The notes: a model not told the origin generated them from the sequence alone. Shown: positions 25,441 through 37,694, counted from the stretch's first letter. The stretch: 64,000 bases of DNA from Torymus aiolomorphi (GCA_036365515.1 CM070877.1:83736522-83800521); one strand, 5' to 3'. Made by a program: numbers and translations.

Positions 25441-25654
25441 GGCTACTGAAACTTTCCATAAATACCAATTAATACTTCAAGAAGATGTATCCGAAAGTTC
25501 GGGTGACCTTGCCAAGGAAAAATTGGATGTTGAAGTGTGCACTAATTTAAAAGAATTTATTTCCTCAGTGGGGGTTTCTACACAGACCAAAAGTGCATCT
25601 GGAATACGAACGTTTTTTATGGATGCAATATCTTTGTCAAACACACCCGTTTAG
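25441..25654 (+). CDS. Candidate terminal exon, possibly of a transposase
   Basis: After a plausible acceptor (TTTTCTAAAG ending at 25440) a frame starting at 25442 stays open for 70 codons to TAG 25652-25654. Its composition is protein-like and unlike the surrounding AT-rich DNA: an acidic segment (EDVSESSGD), then KEFISSVGVSTQTK and the hydrophobic tail FFMDAISLSN. It lacks an in-frame Met before codon 60, consistent with an internal/terminal exon. It lies in the loop of the nested TTAA element, where a transposase would be expected. From memory, tails of this kind occur in THAP-type transposon proteins, but I cannot confirm the family. No upstream exons were found. Confidence 0.4.
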
Positions 25655-26480
25655 CTACGTACATTTTTTTGCGAGTCTACGTTTATAAGCCGTCTATTTT
25701 TAAAATCGCATTAGTCTTGGTAAAAGAACTTTTATCGGCTACTAAAAATCGTGTTATTACACGATCATCGTCATGATTTTTTTCTCAATGAAAATTGAGT
25801 GTGCAGTATCAAAGCCACGGGTTGCGTTACAAGAGTAATTTGCACCAATGCATGAGTTTGTAAAAATAAATATTTTTATAACAAAATTTTTTAAAGTTAA
25901 AAACACATTTGCTGTCCATCCTAACATTGTTTTTGTACATATATATACTTTTTTACTTTAGTGCATCGGCTGTAATTTTCTATAAAATTCGTATAAAAAC
26001 TCATTGAAAAACTAAAACTGTGTATTTTCTCTTTGCGTACAAATCCTTTCCTTATATTGAATTTCACAATACCAGCCCTAAGCTAGTACATTTAATTATT
26101 TCATTCGTAAGTTCGACGTATATGCCGAATGAACACCGAAAAGATTATTAAGACATAATCAAGTGGGATCAATGATATTTATCGAATACGTTCCACCTAT
26201 AAAGTTAATAATACTACAGATGACATAATATAAGTACGTCTCATTGATCGTGTATATACTCATTACACTCTTCAAGTGAACTTGAAGACACGCGTTTAAA
26301 GCATAAATACGCATTTATGTCACACCTATTCGTGTCATTAGCAGTTAATTTTTGCACAGAGCAGTATCGCCCGAGAGATAGCGATAGCATTACGATACTA
26401 GTGGCATAAGTTGCACTATACGGCACGGCATGTATAAGCGCCCGAGCGTAGTGAGTCTCTGATAAACTCTTCGTAAGTAT
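25655..26480. other. Rest of nested-element loop, nothing recognised
   Basis: AT-rich, with scattered short frames only. Confidence 0.4.
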
Positions 26481-27990
26481 CGAAACTTTTTTATTAAATT
26501 AAAAAAAAAAGACATGGATTTCAAAATGTCCATTTCCCTCAAAAACAACACCTCCATTCACGCGTGCATCCGAATTAACAGTCAAAACCACATTTACTAG
26601 GTTACTCCAATTTCCAAAAAACCATCCCTCCGGCGATTCCCCGAAAACGACAAAGTCCTCTTATGAGGACATAAGACTATTCTTATGGCCTTATGAGTCT
26701 ACTTTGTGTGAGCTTCTCCAGGTTTCTCCATTTTATTGAAAAATCGTACAGTACACAAATTTGGAGGTTACAAATTGAACTGTACTAATAACAGTCCTTA
26801 ATTCATTCATAGTCCTTCATTGTTAACTACAGATCAAATGATACTTTTTTTTTATTGTACATAACTAAATAAGTCATTAATACTATTTATGACTTATATT
26901 TTTAGTTCAAATATGTGATAATTCAAAACATTGTAGTACAGTGAGAAAAATGCCACATTTAGATTATATTATTTTAACCATGAACTATACTATAGTCATT
27001 TTTGAAATTTTTGTTACAATTTTGTTGACAACTAAAGCTCATTTTGTATAAAATAATCTTTCTGACGAAGAAATGGTAATCTCTTGAAATGTAGACACAA
27101 TATAGATTGCAATAAGTTAAATAAATAATACACATAACCTATGCATTATTCCTGTAAATCTCGTATAAACTTTTTTCACGACGCTGAAGTTAGCCACTCA
27201 GACTTGGCAGTCGCTAGTAATAAACATGCTATAGGGGCTTCCGAAACAAATTTTTTGTTACTTTCTAGATTAATTTTGTTTATTAATATGTCAAACATTA
27301 CAATAATTGAAAAAATTTGATTCGGGGAGCCCACCTATGCCACATTTGTCCCTGGCAGCTGCCAAGTCTTAGCTGCTAATTTCAGTGTCGTACTTTTTTC
27401 TTGCCTCGTCCATCGCGCATTCGTCAAGGGTTATGCCTGTAGAGTGGGTAAAATCTATCGGAAAACCTCGTAGGATGAATCCTACTTAGGGAAAAAAACC
27501 CGCTGTGAATAGATGATATAATGATATATTGGAATAATGTAGTTTGGACTTCCAGGACATATGCCGTAGGCTTAGACACCGAAACTATATTTATCCGCAC
27601 CTCCGGCTTAATTGCCAAAAGACCATTCAACATACAGCAGGTCACACAGGTTATTCGGAGAGAAGAAAACGCCATCAGCAATCTGACCACTGGCCGCTCC
27701 TATTTCTGCTTAACCTCGCAGTGATCTACCCAGGTAGCAACTGTGCTACATGCTAAACTTGCCGGAAGAAAAAGTTCAAAATTATTCAAATCTCAGAAAG
27801 GTACAGCAAATTGTTCGTAAATTCATGCAAGTGGTTAAAAAAATTTATTTCCTAAATTGGCTATAACTTTCTGGGTTTTGAATAATTTTGAATGAAAAAC
27901 CCATGCGATTAATTAAAAAATAAAATAAGACCTTCAAAACAAAAATCGGTTGAGAAACAAAAAAAATTCCAGTGAATTTATCAAGAAATA
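26480..27990. repeat. Right arm of the nested element
   Basis: The inverted partner of 22785-24340, with many indels; TCCATTTCCCTCAAAAACAA and TCGGGGAGCCCACCTATG blocks pair with 24220 and 23395. Confidence 0.65.
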
Positions 27991-28195
27991 ATTGCAGTTA
28001 CAATATATAGTTTCTAGAATATTTGAATTTTATGAAAAAGGATATTTTAGTCGTGTTAAATACACTTTATTTATAATATATTGCCTACCTCTATCATACA
28101 AAGGAATCACAATATAACTATGGTTTTATTGAATTTTAGGTCACCTATTCATTTAGTACTGTTTTGAATAGAAAGTCGGGGAAAAACCAACTTAA

Positions 28196-28619
28196 AACAT
28201 ATTTTTTCACACCCCGTGCGCAGTGTCCACATTCCGCACGCTCGAATGAAAAAGCATGCGCTAAATCGAGCTGCGCACACGTCGTATAAAAAAATTGTGT
28301 TTGATATGCGAGTGAGAAAGTGATTTTAACTTCGCATGGCTTTTTCACCCTCGCTTCGATCGGGCGCAAACGTCCACAGGAGAATAAAATCACTTTTTCG
28401 CACTTGCATCGAAAATAACTATTTGAATATTAGAACAAAAATATTTGTCAGTGTCTTCAGTTTTCACTATTTGGAAAAAAAAATCAATTACACCTAATAC
28501 AATATCATAGTAATACTTACCAAATCGAAGATAAACATACATCAGATCCGACTCGCCAGACGATGTTGTGAATGCTCCTCATCGCAATTACATGAAAACG
28601 ATCTGGACTCGACATCGGC
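28196..28619. repeat. Spacer with short hairpin element
   Basis: 28192-28280 mirrors 22441-22535. Around 28310-28410, AAAGTGATTTTAACTTCGC and AAAATCACTTTTTCGC form inverted ends of a ~100-bp CpG-rich insert. The remainder to 28619 is unique, with nothing recognised. Confidence 0.5.
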
Positions 28620-30345
28620 AATTTTTTCCACCAATATCTTGAATAGAATTTTTCCTCATTTGATATGAGCGATCGTCAGATTTATTTTTCGTTCTCGCAC
28701 CCCATTCATCCCCTATCTGGCAAGGTTCCGGACGGGTTTTGACGTCACCAATTTCTTTGTAGTCCCACAACGTGCCCCCGAACTTATTTCCACTGCAAAA
28801 TTTATCCTCATTTCATATGTGCGATCGTCGGATTTTTTTTTTCGTTCTCGCACACCATTCATCCCCTACTTGGCAATGTTCCGGATGGGCTTTCACATCG
28901 CCAATTTTTTTGTAGTCCCATAACGTGCCCCTGAACTTATTTCCACGGCAAAATTTTTCCTCATTTGTTACGCGCGATCGTCAGATTTTTTTTTCCTTCT
29001 CGCACCCCCTTCATCCCATATTTGGGAAGGTTCCGGACGGGTTTTGACATCGCCAATTTTTTTGTAGTCCCACAACGTGCCCCCGAACTTATTTCCACTG
29101 CAACATTTTTCCTCATTTGATACGCGCGATCGTCAGATTTTTTTTTCGTTCTCGCACCCCCGTTATCCCCTATTTGGGAATGTTCCGGACGGGTTTTTGA
29201 CGTCACCAATTTTTTTGTAGTCCCACAATGTGCCCCCGAACTTATTTCCACTGCAAAATTTTTCCTCATTTGATACGCGCGATTGTCAGATTTTTTTTTT
29301 CGTTCTCGCACCCACTTCATCACCTATTTGGGAAGGTTCCGGACGGGTTTTGACGTCACCAATTTTTTTGTAGTCCCACAACGTGCCTCCGAACTTATTT
29401 CCACTGCAAAATTTTTCCTCATTTGATACGCCCGATTGTCAGATTTTTTTTTCGTTCTTGCACTCCCTTCATCCCCTATTGGAAATGTTCCGGACGGGTT
29501 TTGACAACGCGAATTTTTTTGTGATCCCACAACGTGCCCCCGAACTTATTTCCACTGAAAAATTTTTCCTCTTTTGTTACGCGCGATCGTCAGATTTTTT
29601 TTTCTTTTTGTTCTCGCACCCCCTTCATCCCTATTAGGGAATGTTCCGGACGGGTTTTGACATCGCCAATTTTTTTGTAGTGCCACAACGCGCCCCCGAA
29701 CTTATTTCCACTGCAAAATTTTTCCTCTTTTGTTACGCGCGATCGTCAGATTTTTTTTTTCGTTCCCGCACCCCCTTCATTACCTATTTGGGAAGGTTCC
29801 GGACGGGTTTTGACGTCACCAATTTTTTTTTAGTCCCACAATGTGCCCCCGAACTTATTTCCACTGCAAAATTTTTCCTCATTTGATACGCGCGATTGTC
29901 AGATTTTTTTTTCGTTCTCGCACCCACTTCATCACCTATTTGGGAAGGTTCCGGACGGGTTTTGACGTCACCAATTTTTTTGTAGTCCCACAACGTGCCC
30001 CCGAACTTATTTCCACTGCAAAATTTTTCCTCATTTGATACGCCCGATTGTCAGATTTTTTTTTCGTTCTTGCACTCCCTTCATCCCCTATTGGAAATGT
30101 TCCGGACGGGTTTTGACAACGCGAATTTTTTTGTGATCCCACAACGTGCCCCCGAACTTATTTCCACTGAAAAATTTTTCCTCTTTTGTTACGCGCGATC
30201 GTCAGATTTTTTTTTTCGTTCTCGCACCCCCTTCAACCCCTATTTGGGAAGCTTCCGGACGGGTTTTGACGTCGCCAATTTTTTTGTAGTCCCACTACGT
30301 TCCCCGGAACTTTTTTCCACTGCAAAATTTTTCCTCATTTGATAA
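28620..30345. repeat. Satellite array, ~153-bp unit, ~11 copies, opposite orientation
   Basis: The complement of the 16421-22440 unit, so the two arrays form arms of the giant inverted repeat but with very different copy numbers. Segment 29262-29580 recurs almost exactly at 29874-30192, a 612-bp (four-unit) higher-order duplication. Open frames on both strands follow from the unit being a multiple of three. Confidence 0.9.
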
Positions 30346-30683
30346 TGATTTAAGAAATAATTTTTTTTTCTGTGTGATATGCCTGTGAGGGGTAGATTTA
30401 ACGGTTGTTTTGGGGGTAGTTACCTTTGGGATACCTATTTAGGTTTTATTTATCACTTTTATAACATTATTTAACAGTTAATTCAGTTTTGAGCAGAAAT
30501 GGCGATTTTGGAATTTTCGTTCACGATGAACGATCGAAAGTTCAGTCACATATTTTTTTTTGGGTCTCATTTTATCATAATTTGAATATATTTTGAGGAT
30601 ATTACTTCTAAATATTTCTAATTATGAAAATTTATTTTTTTCAGGACATTTTATGAAGAAAATTATAAAGGTGTCTGACCTCC
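30346..30683. repeat. Type-A TTAA element, right end
   Basis: An inverted match of 16190-16420 (inner) and 10089-10262 (outer). It ends GGTGTCTGACCTCC next to TTAA 30684-30687. No ORF. Confidence 0.6.
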
Positions 30684-30687
30684 TTAA

Positions 30688-31881
30688 TACATGTTATGAA
30701 GCCAGTATCGCCATAGCCAAGTTCTTAAAAGAAATGTTCATAGCAGCAACACTCCTATATTGATCTTCTTTTAATGTCTGATATGGTGAACCTTTTTACT
30801 TTTCCTTCGTTATTGTTTTTGACATAAAACATTATTACTTAATAAACAGAATACGACTAATATATATTTATATATATTTATTTATTATAGTGCATAACAG
30901 TTTTCACTTCAGTAAATAAAATGACAATTATATCATATTGAGATTCAGTCGTTGGTTAATGATGGTAGCTTTCTGGTAGAAGCAAAGGTGCCATAATATT
31001 TTTCTACACAATAGCACATCTTTCGCTTCCATTTCAAATTGATTTGAATCTGTACACTAAATTTTTTTTGTTAGAGTCAGTATGGACTTAATTTTTCTTT
31101 ACTATTGATCCCTGTTATTTTAAGAATAAAGTTTCCAATAACAGTTCAAGTACTAAAAAGCTATTTCTAAAACTTCAATTCCACTGTCACTGTACACTTA
31201 TATTACACTCTCAATAACTTTTCCAATATACCTTCACATCTTATACACTAAATGTTTACTCCAGAATCCGTTCACGAATGCAAATATCGCAAAAAATGAA
31301 AACTAAGATCAACACTTTGTATACAGAAGCTGCTTATATCACAGTAGTTATATGAATATGAAATGACAGCTGTTCATGTTTACACTAATACTTGCACTGT
31401 CTTTTATATACCTACATATATTACAATAAAGGAATAAGTGACTGTCGATAAGTCAGGTTGCTACGGTGCAACTTAACTGCTGTAAGTTTCAAATTCAAAT
31501 ACTTTATTTTTGTGAAAATCCCAAAAATGTTCATAAATTATATTATATATCTTTTATCTCTATATTAATAGTTAAAATATTATTTTTGGATTTTGTACAG
31601 TATACAGACATATTTGAAATGAGAATTTTGAGTATATTAAGACCAGAGGAATCAAGAAAAAATTAGTAGAAATCAATGTACGATTATATAAATATCCTAA
31701 ACAAGGAGAAAGTGTAATTTGAACAAAAGCAAATGAAAGGCGTTATCGGTGTTTTGTGTATAACCTTAAAACAAAAATAAATAATACCTTGAAACAAATT
31801 GGAACATATTCTACAAGTGTTTTCTAGTTAAATATGTAAAAAAGAAATCGATTTTTCGTCATTTTAAAGTGTCTGACCCCC
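30688..31881. repeat. Type-B TTAA element, right arm, uninterrupted
   Basis: A contiguous inverted partner of 14900-15650 plus 10960-11340. It ends GTGTCTGACCCCC next to TTAA 31882-31885. The 66-codon frame at 31466 has no counterpart in the left arm and is not called. Confidence 0.6.
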
Positions 31882-31885
31882 TTAA

Positions 31886-32151
31886 GGTACAAAATGAGAC
31901 CTTGAAAATTAAAATCCATTAAGAAACAAACAAGATTAAGATGTTTTAGCAATAATTGTTTGTGCTGTTTCTAAAATATCGACATTTTGTTAAAAAAGCT
32001 ATCTTAGTCATGTAAACTACACTTTATTTACAATACGTTGACTATTTCTATCATTTTAAATAAATAAATCACATTTCAACTAGCGTTTTTTAATTTTAGG
32101 TACCCTCTTCATTTAGCACTGCTTTGACTAGGGATTCATGAAAGAACCACC
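31886..32151. repeat. Right terminal inverted repeat of the 27.3-kb element
   Basis: The complement of 4867-5080 joined to 9847-9900, ending ATGAAAGAACCACC immediately before TTAA 32152-32155. Confidence 0.75.
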
Positions 32152-32533
32152 TTAAATCCAAGCTTAACATGAAGGGTTTTTTCGTGCACCTGAGTAAAAT
32201 TTCGTCTACCGAGGGCGGGGACTCATAATCATCCATAAGTTTTTCATTCAATTTCCGACCGTCTAGAACTAACCGAACATCGTCCTCTTTCTTTGGGACT
32301 ACTAACATTGGGTTTATATAATTACTTTGAGATGGTCTAATGATACCTAATTTTAACATTTTCTCAATTTCTTTTTCTACTTTTTCTCTATAATGAATGG
32401 GTACCGCGTAAGGTTTTGAGAAAAATAGTGTATTATCTTTTAGACGCAACACGTGTGTTTAATTCTTAATTAACTCCGGATTTTTTAGAAATACAGGTTT
32501 ATATTTGATTATCAATCTTTTCAAGATTTCTTT
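32152..32533 (-). pseudogene. Gypsy reverse transcriptase, N-terminal half
   Basis: Contains the conserved gypsy RT entry: SKPYAVPIHYREKVEKEI, LGIIRPSQSNY, NPMLVVPKK and RLVLDGRKLN, then the first catalytic Asp of motif A (MLSLDL) right at the TTAA junction. The frame is broken upstream by a TAA near 32461 and a TAG at 32534-32536. Translation beyond 32152 into FFHESLVKAV is the inserted element's terminal repeat. The other half of the enzyme is at 4537-4866. Confidence 0.85.
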
Positions 32534-32908
32534 CTATTCGATGGATAATATGTCGCTTGTATTGACTTTTTGTTCGAGCTCTTCGATGGAGACATCGAAC
32601 TTATTATCGACGTAATCTTGGAATTCAAGATCCGCCTTTGAATGTAGTGATTTAAGGTCATTTTCGTCATCAAGACATTCAATAATATGCAAGGATGAAT
32701 ATTGTTTTGATTCAATAACACTCATCATATTATACGATATCAACTCTGATATATCATTTACCGTAATCTTTATGGTTTTCGCCTCAGTGTTAATTAATAT
32801 TTTTAATTTTTCTTGGGAATCTCTCTCGATTATACAATCTTTTATTAGTTTAGGTATCACAATATAGATTAGATTTATTGTTAAATTATTTATTTTTGTT
32901 AGTATCAA
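32534..32908 (-). pseudogene. Gypsy protease-RT linker region
   Basis: An open, Ile/Lys/Glu-rich 124-codon stretch with no recognisable catalytic motif, in the same frame as the RT N-terminal half and as the short segment 46846-46915 on the far side of the 13.9-kb insertion. This places it as the C-terminal part of the protease plus the linker that precedes RT in gypsy polyproteins. Confidence 0.65.
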
Positions 32909-32917
32909 TAGATGAGC

Positions 32918-33040
32918 TATGGGAATTCGGGACCACGTGGGGATTCGAGACCACGTGGGGATTCGGGACCATGTGGGGATTCGGGACCACGTGGGGATTC
33001 GGGCTCACGTGGGGATTCGAGCTCATGGTTTGGAGTGAGG
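32918..33040. repeat. 18-bp minisatellite at left terminus
   Basis: About six units of GGATTCGGGACCACGTGG with variants. Each contains the palindrome CACGTG (or CATGTG). Mirrored at 46744-46838. Confidence 0.9.
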
Positions 33041-33097
33041 ATTCGGGATAAGTGAGGATCTAGTGAGTGTATGTGGGTGTGTGTGCGGGTGAATAAT

Positions 33098-33103
33098 TTT
33101 ATT
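33098..33103 (-). promoter_or_regulatory. Poly(A) signal AATAAA (left small gene)
   Basis: The complement of TTTATT, 52 bp after the stop at 33156-33158; it occupies the same relative position as AATAAA at 46669-46674 in the right arm. Confidence 0.6.
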
Positions 33104-33155
33104 TCACGTTTAAATATATAGTCGCCCTGAAAAGGGAGGATTGATAATAACAAAA

Positions 33156-33558
33156 TTAAAATAGTTGTCGGGCAACTTGTGCGACCTGGCTCCTACAGCG
33201 ACTAATACATAGGATTTCAACCTCGGATAATGACTTAGCCGAGTCGATCAAGATCACCTCAGGTGACCGCTGCTGGTGTACGCTGGACGGGTGTTGTTCT
33301 AACTGCTGCGGCTGCGGGCGCTGCGGGTGCTGTGGTGGTTGCGCAGACCGCGGCTCCTCAAGGTACCGCCCAGCCTCGACATCATATACACGGACATCAT
33401 ATATACGAAGAATCCGGACTATGTGTTAGTATAGATATCGAGGCTCGCACTGATGATGATGGTGATGCACTTGAGGGTTGAGGAGACGCCATCTCAGTCG
33501 ACACTTTTTTAGCCAACGCAGCGGATGTAACTTCGCATAGCAAATCCAAGGAACCCAT
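33156..33558 (-). pseudogene. Outward-facing small gene of the 13.9-kb element, left copy
   Basis: ATG 33556-33558 starts MGSLDLLCEVTS; the first ~50 codons match the right-arm copy (46218-46616) nearly residue for residue. A small insertion around 33395-33415 then causes a stop. Downstream the original frame reopens through a Pro/Gln-rich stretch and a conserved tail (PEVILIDSA, EVEILCISRCRSQVAQV) to TAA 33156-33158. The right copy has TAG at one Gln codon where this copy has CAG. A TATA box precedes and AATAAA follows. No domain recognised: about 132 residues, low complexity in the middle. Each copy carries a different lesion, so an intact ancestor is implied. Confidence 0.55.
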
Positions 33559-33593
33559 CTTAGCGAATGTACGGAACTCCCGAATGCGCCTAG

Positions 33594-33600
33594 TTTTATA
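33594..33600 (-). promoter_or_regulatory. TATA box of left small gene
   Basis: TATAAAA on the minus strand, 35 bp before the ATG at 33558, in a GC-rich region; conserved in the right arm. Confidence 0.6.
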
Positions 33601-33963
33601 CACGAAGCGCGGATCTGCACGCCGCTGCACGAGAGCCGCCACCACCGCCGCCGCCACCGCCACCGCTCGAGCAAACGCTGTGATTGGTGCGGAGCAGCTC
33701 TTCGCCGCCACCGCCGCTCGAGCAAACGCTGTGATTGGTGCGGAGCAGCTCTTCGCCGCCGCCGCTCGGCATTGGCGCGGAGAAGATGCGGTCATGCGCC
33801 GATTGATGCGGAATAGCTCTACGCCGCGACCGCCGCCGCCGCCGCTTATAGACTCGCGGCGGAGCAACTTCGACGATCCTTGTAAATGAGACGCGCCCGA
33901 CTGCAACAACACTTCTCTCGCGCGAGTGCCCGAGTGCGGGTCGCTGCGCGAGCCCTCGCTACT
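33601..33963. promoter_or_regulatory. GC-rich, GCC/GCG-repeat upstream region (left)
   Basis: A CpG-dense segment with GCCGCC runs and two near-identical blocks of TGTGATTGGTGCGGAGCAGC (33675 and 33730) that include an ATTGG (CCAAT-type) element. Mirrored at 45810-46170. The overlapping Ala-rich frames are by-products of the trinucleotide bias. Confidence 0.5.
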
Positions 33964-34590
33964 CTTCAAAAAAATTCCACCAACGTCATTCGATAGTATA
34001 TTAAAAGTATGTCCCCCCTATTGTGACACCCCCAAAATTTCGTCCGTTTTTCGATCCGAGCGCTCCTTCTCGAGTTATAAGCGAAAAACCAAAATTTCTA
34101 TCCCCACCAACATTTTTCGAAAATTCCGCCAACATCATTCGATAGTATATTAAAAGTATGTCCTTCCTATTGTTACACCCCCAAAATTTCGTCCGTTTTT
34201 CGATCCGAGCGTTCCTTCTCGAGTTATAAGCGAAAAACCAAAATTTCTACCCCCACCACCGGTTTTCGAAAATTCCGCCAACGCCATTCCATAGTATATT
34301 AGAAGTATGTCTCCTCTATTGTTACATCTCCAAAATTTCGTCCGTTTTTCGATCAGAGCGCTCCTTCTCGAGTTATAAGCGAAAAACCAAAATTTCTACC
34401 CCCACCACCGGTTTTCAAAAATTCCGCCAACGTCAGCCGATAGTATATTAAAAGTATATCCCCCCTATTGTTACAGCTCCAAAATTTCGTCCGTTTTTCG
34501 ATCCGAGCGCTCCTTCTCGAGTTATAAGCAAAAAACCAAAATTTCTACCCCCACCACTGGTTTTTGAAAATTCTTTCAATGGACAAATAT
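33964..34590. repeat. ~149-bp tandem repeat, four units (left)
   Basis: Units start near 33974, 34125, 34271 and 34421 with ATTCCGCCAACGTCATTCG and include CGTCCGTTTTTCGATC, CCTTCTCGAGTTATAAGCG and TTTCTACCCCCACCAC. The inverted partner is at 45195-45810. Confidence 0.9.
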
Positions 34591-34925
34591 GAGATATCGC
34601 TCAGAGGTAGATAAAACGCCCCGGCCCTGCCAGGTGTACGGCAGGCCTTGAACAGGTTGCCTTAAAATTTTGATGCTTGTTCAATACTTATCTAAACCTA
34701 GGCATATGCCCTAATTTTCGAAGTATCATCCAAATAACGCTTCCGAATTTGACAGTCCCATATACAGACAGTTCATAGGGAAATTATAAAAAAAATGGGC
34801 TGGACCCGCATGGAAATTATAGATGTTATGAACGGGCAGCATGACTCAACTGATGTGGTTAGGCGCGAAAATTTAAAATATTTAAATCACAGTATAGAAA
34901 ATAGTTTGAGACCTTTGTATCAAGT
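34591..34925. repeat. Inner end of the left outer arm
   Basis: Mirrored at 44860-45190 (CGGCCCTGCCAGGTGTACG block). A Met frame at 34795 extends toward the broken gene at 35160, but the first part is also in the right arm, where no gene follows. Confidence 0.7.
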
Positions 34926-35159
34926 GAAAAAAAGAACCAGCAAAAAATTTATCCGTTGCCCACCGTCACCACGAGGAGGTGCCCTGGGTGCAGATATACG
35001 TGATATATATTCACGATGCAGTGCTTCAGAAACCCAGGGCGACTGGTCAGGGTGAGCAAGCGGGCCCGCAGCCGTCGTCATCATACCACCGCAGCTCTTC
35101 ACAGGTGGATGACTTGTCTAACAATGTTGAATCGATGAAAGAAAAGCAAAGGAAAGAAA

Positions 35160-36752
35160 GTGTTACAATTTACCACGCCAACTATATGGCAAAAACCACA
35201 GTCATGCGATGACTGCTATTTTTGCAAAACTATTATAAGTGGCTTCAACTCAAAAAATAAATCTAAAATAAAATATGCTAATGTCTCTTCAATGATAAAA
35301 CCCATCATAGAATCAGATATTCATACATCCAATGAATTTGAAAGAGATGAAACTATTTGTGATGCTGGTGAACATATGAATGTAGAAGAAGATTTTATGG
35401 AAAAAGATATTGAAGAAGACGTCATAAGAAAAAATGAAGATGACATTGAGAGCGAATCAATGGGAATTAGTGAAAGTGAAATGTTATGAAAGTGAAGACG
35501 AGTATGTTCCACATTCTGTTAAGCCATGGAATCCTAAACCATTTAACCAAAAAGATTTAAACGATTTTATTCGAAATACTGGCGTCTCTAAAGATGTTGC
35601 AGAATTCATGGCAGCAGAATTTAAGAGGCGGGAATTAGTAGAACCTGGAACTATATCTTCTGTTTATAGAAAACGGGAACAAGAGTTTACAAAATAATTC
35701 ACTGTAGATGAGGATAAAAATTAGTTTATTGCACAGCTGTAAAGAGTCTGATTAATGAATTAAAACCTAATATTTACAAGTCCAGTGAATGGCGACTCTT
35801 CATAGACTCTTCAAAGCAAAGTCTAAAGGCAGTTTTGCTGCATAATGGAAATAAATACGCAAGCATCCCAATAGCTCATTCCACGAAACTAAAAGAAAGT
35901 TATGAAAATATGAAGTATGTCCTAGAGAAAATAAAATATGAAGAACACAAGTGGCAAGTTTGTGGAGACTTGAAAATCATATCCATCATATTAGGGCAAC
36001 AGTCAGGTTTCACAAAGTTTCCATGCTTTCTATGTTTATGGGACAGCAGAGATCGCATAAGTCATTACAGGAAGAGAGAATGGCCAAAAAGAAATGCGCT
36101 TAATTCAGGTACTTACAACGTGCTTCAAGAACCATTGCTCGATCCATTAAAAATCCTTCTTCCTCCACTGCACATTAAACTTGGTTTAATGAAGCAGTTT
36201 ACTAAAGCATTAGATAAAGAAGGGGCATGTTTCCAATACTTGTCAGATCATTTTCCAGGTCTCAGTAACGCTAAAATAAAAGCAGGAATTTTTGACGGCC
36301 CTCAAATTCGAAGAATGTTTCGAGATCCTAATTTCATCAACACAATGAACGAAACAGAAAAGTTATCATGGCTCAGTTTTCAAAGTATTGCTGAAAATTT
36401 TTTAGGTAATCAGAAAAGTCAGGAATATGAACAAATTGTTTCAGATTTATTCGATAACTACGAACGTTTAGGTTGTTTGATGAGTGTGAAATTACATTTT
36501 TTGCACTCACATTTGCAATATTTTCTTGAGAACTTAGGTGACTACAGCGAAGAGCAAGGTGAGCGATTTCACCAAGACCTAAAAGAAATGGAGAGGAGAT
36601 ATCAAGGAACTTGGGGTGTTAATATGATGGCTGACTATTGCTGGATGTTGAAAAGAGAAACTAATCAAAGTGATAAAAAAAGATCCAGAAATCCTTTACA
36701 CAGGTCATTTGAGGATAAGAGAATCCGCTATAAGCGAAAAAGAGAGAATTGA
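35160..36752 (+). pseudogene. Broken multicopy (probably transposon-borne) protein gene
   Basis: Three open pieces in shifting frames: 35160-35489 (with the CDDCYFC pair and an acidic tail), 35434-35697 (NPKPFNQKDLNDF and LVEPGT) and 35835-36752 (FPCFLCLWDSRDR, LPPLHIKLGLMK, KAGIFDGPQI, MSVKLHFLHSHL, GDYSEEQGERFHQD, basic C-terminus). Between them are a frame change near 35486, a TAA at 35695-35697 and a missing base near 35720. I recall highly similar uncharacterised proteins in many copies in arthropod and vertebrate genomes, which suggests a mobile element, but I know no defined function. The His and Cys pairs look like metal ligands. Confidence 0.6.
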
Positions 36753-37694
36753 ATTAGTTTTTTAAAGACGCAAGGTTTAATGGTTGAGCGTTTAAGAGCT
36801 GAGGGTTTCAGTTTTCACTTCTTAAGGGTATTGAGGGACAGTCAAACCATTAGGTTTCAAGGTTGATGTTTTAAGGGTTCAGAGTTTAGTGGTTCATCGT
36901 ATAAGGGTTGAGGGCTTAAGGGTTCAGGTTCTAAGGGTTTAAGGGTTTAAGAGTTCAGGGTTCAACGGTTAAGGGTTAAAGGGTTGTGGGTTCAATGTTT
37001 AAGGATTTTAGGGTTGGGGATTAAAGGATTCAGGGTTAAAGGGTTCAGGATTTAAAAGCTCAGGTTTAAGGGGTTCAGGATTTATGGGGTATGGGTTTAA
37101 ATGTTCCAGGTTAAAGCGTTAAGGGTTTTAAGGTTTCGGGTTTAAAGGTTATAAGTTTAAGAGTTCAGCGTTTAAAGGTTAAAAGGGTAAAAGCTGAATT
37201 TTTCGAATTTTTCGATGTTGGGAGTGGTTTTCCGTGATTGAAAAAAAGGAGAGGAAATGTCGTAAATCTCGTTTGGAATTCGGATTCAGTGCCTCAAAAT
37301 ATGTATAGCATTAGATCTGCAGTCATTTTTAGGCAGTTTATACAAATTTGCCTAATGTTAAAAGAGGAAAATTCCAGATATTTCGATTAAGGGGTGGTTT
37401 TCCACGATTTAAAAAGAACTAAGGGGTGATGGCATAAATCTGCCTTTGGATTCGGATAGGATTGAGCGCATTTCTTGTTGACCATATAAGGGTTCGGAGT
37501 TTAGTGGTTCATCGTTCATGGGTTGAGGGCTTAAGGGTTCAGGATCTAAGATTTTAAGGGTTCAACAGTTCAGGGTTCAACGGTTAAGGGTTTAAACGAT
37601 TGAGGGTTAAAGGGTTGTGGGTTTAATGTTTAAGGATTTTACGGTTTGGAATTAAAGGATTCAGGGCTAAGGAGTTCAGGATTTAATGGTTCAG
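36753..37694. repeat. Degenerate telomere-like minisatellite (TTAAGGGTTCAGGG type)
   Basis: Dozens of short units of the form (T)TAAGGGTTCAGGGTTTA on the plus strand, interrupted at about 37195-37480 by one unit of the 170-bp repeat found at 38640-39420. It resumes at 38495-38640 after the foldback element. The units are irregular, not perfect TTAGG or TTAGGG. Confidence 0.75.

Noticed and set aside
28961..30342. Open frames on both strands of the right satellite array
   Set aside because: Same satellite in the other orientation; by-products of unit length.
33584..33889. Ala-rich ORF opposite the left small gene, and the long upstream extension of the right small gene from 45930
   Set aside because: Driven by GCC/GCG trinucleotide repeats; sits in the promoter region upstream of conserved TATA boxes.
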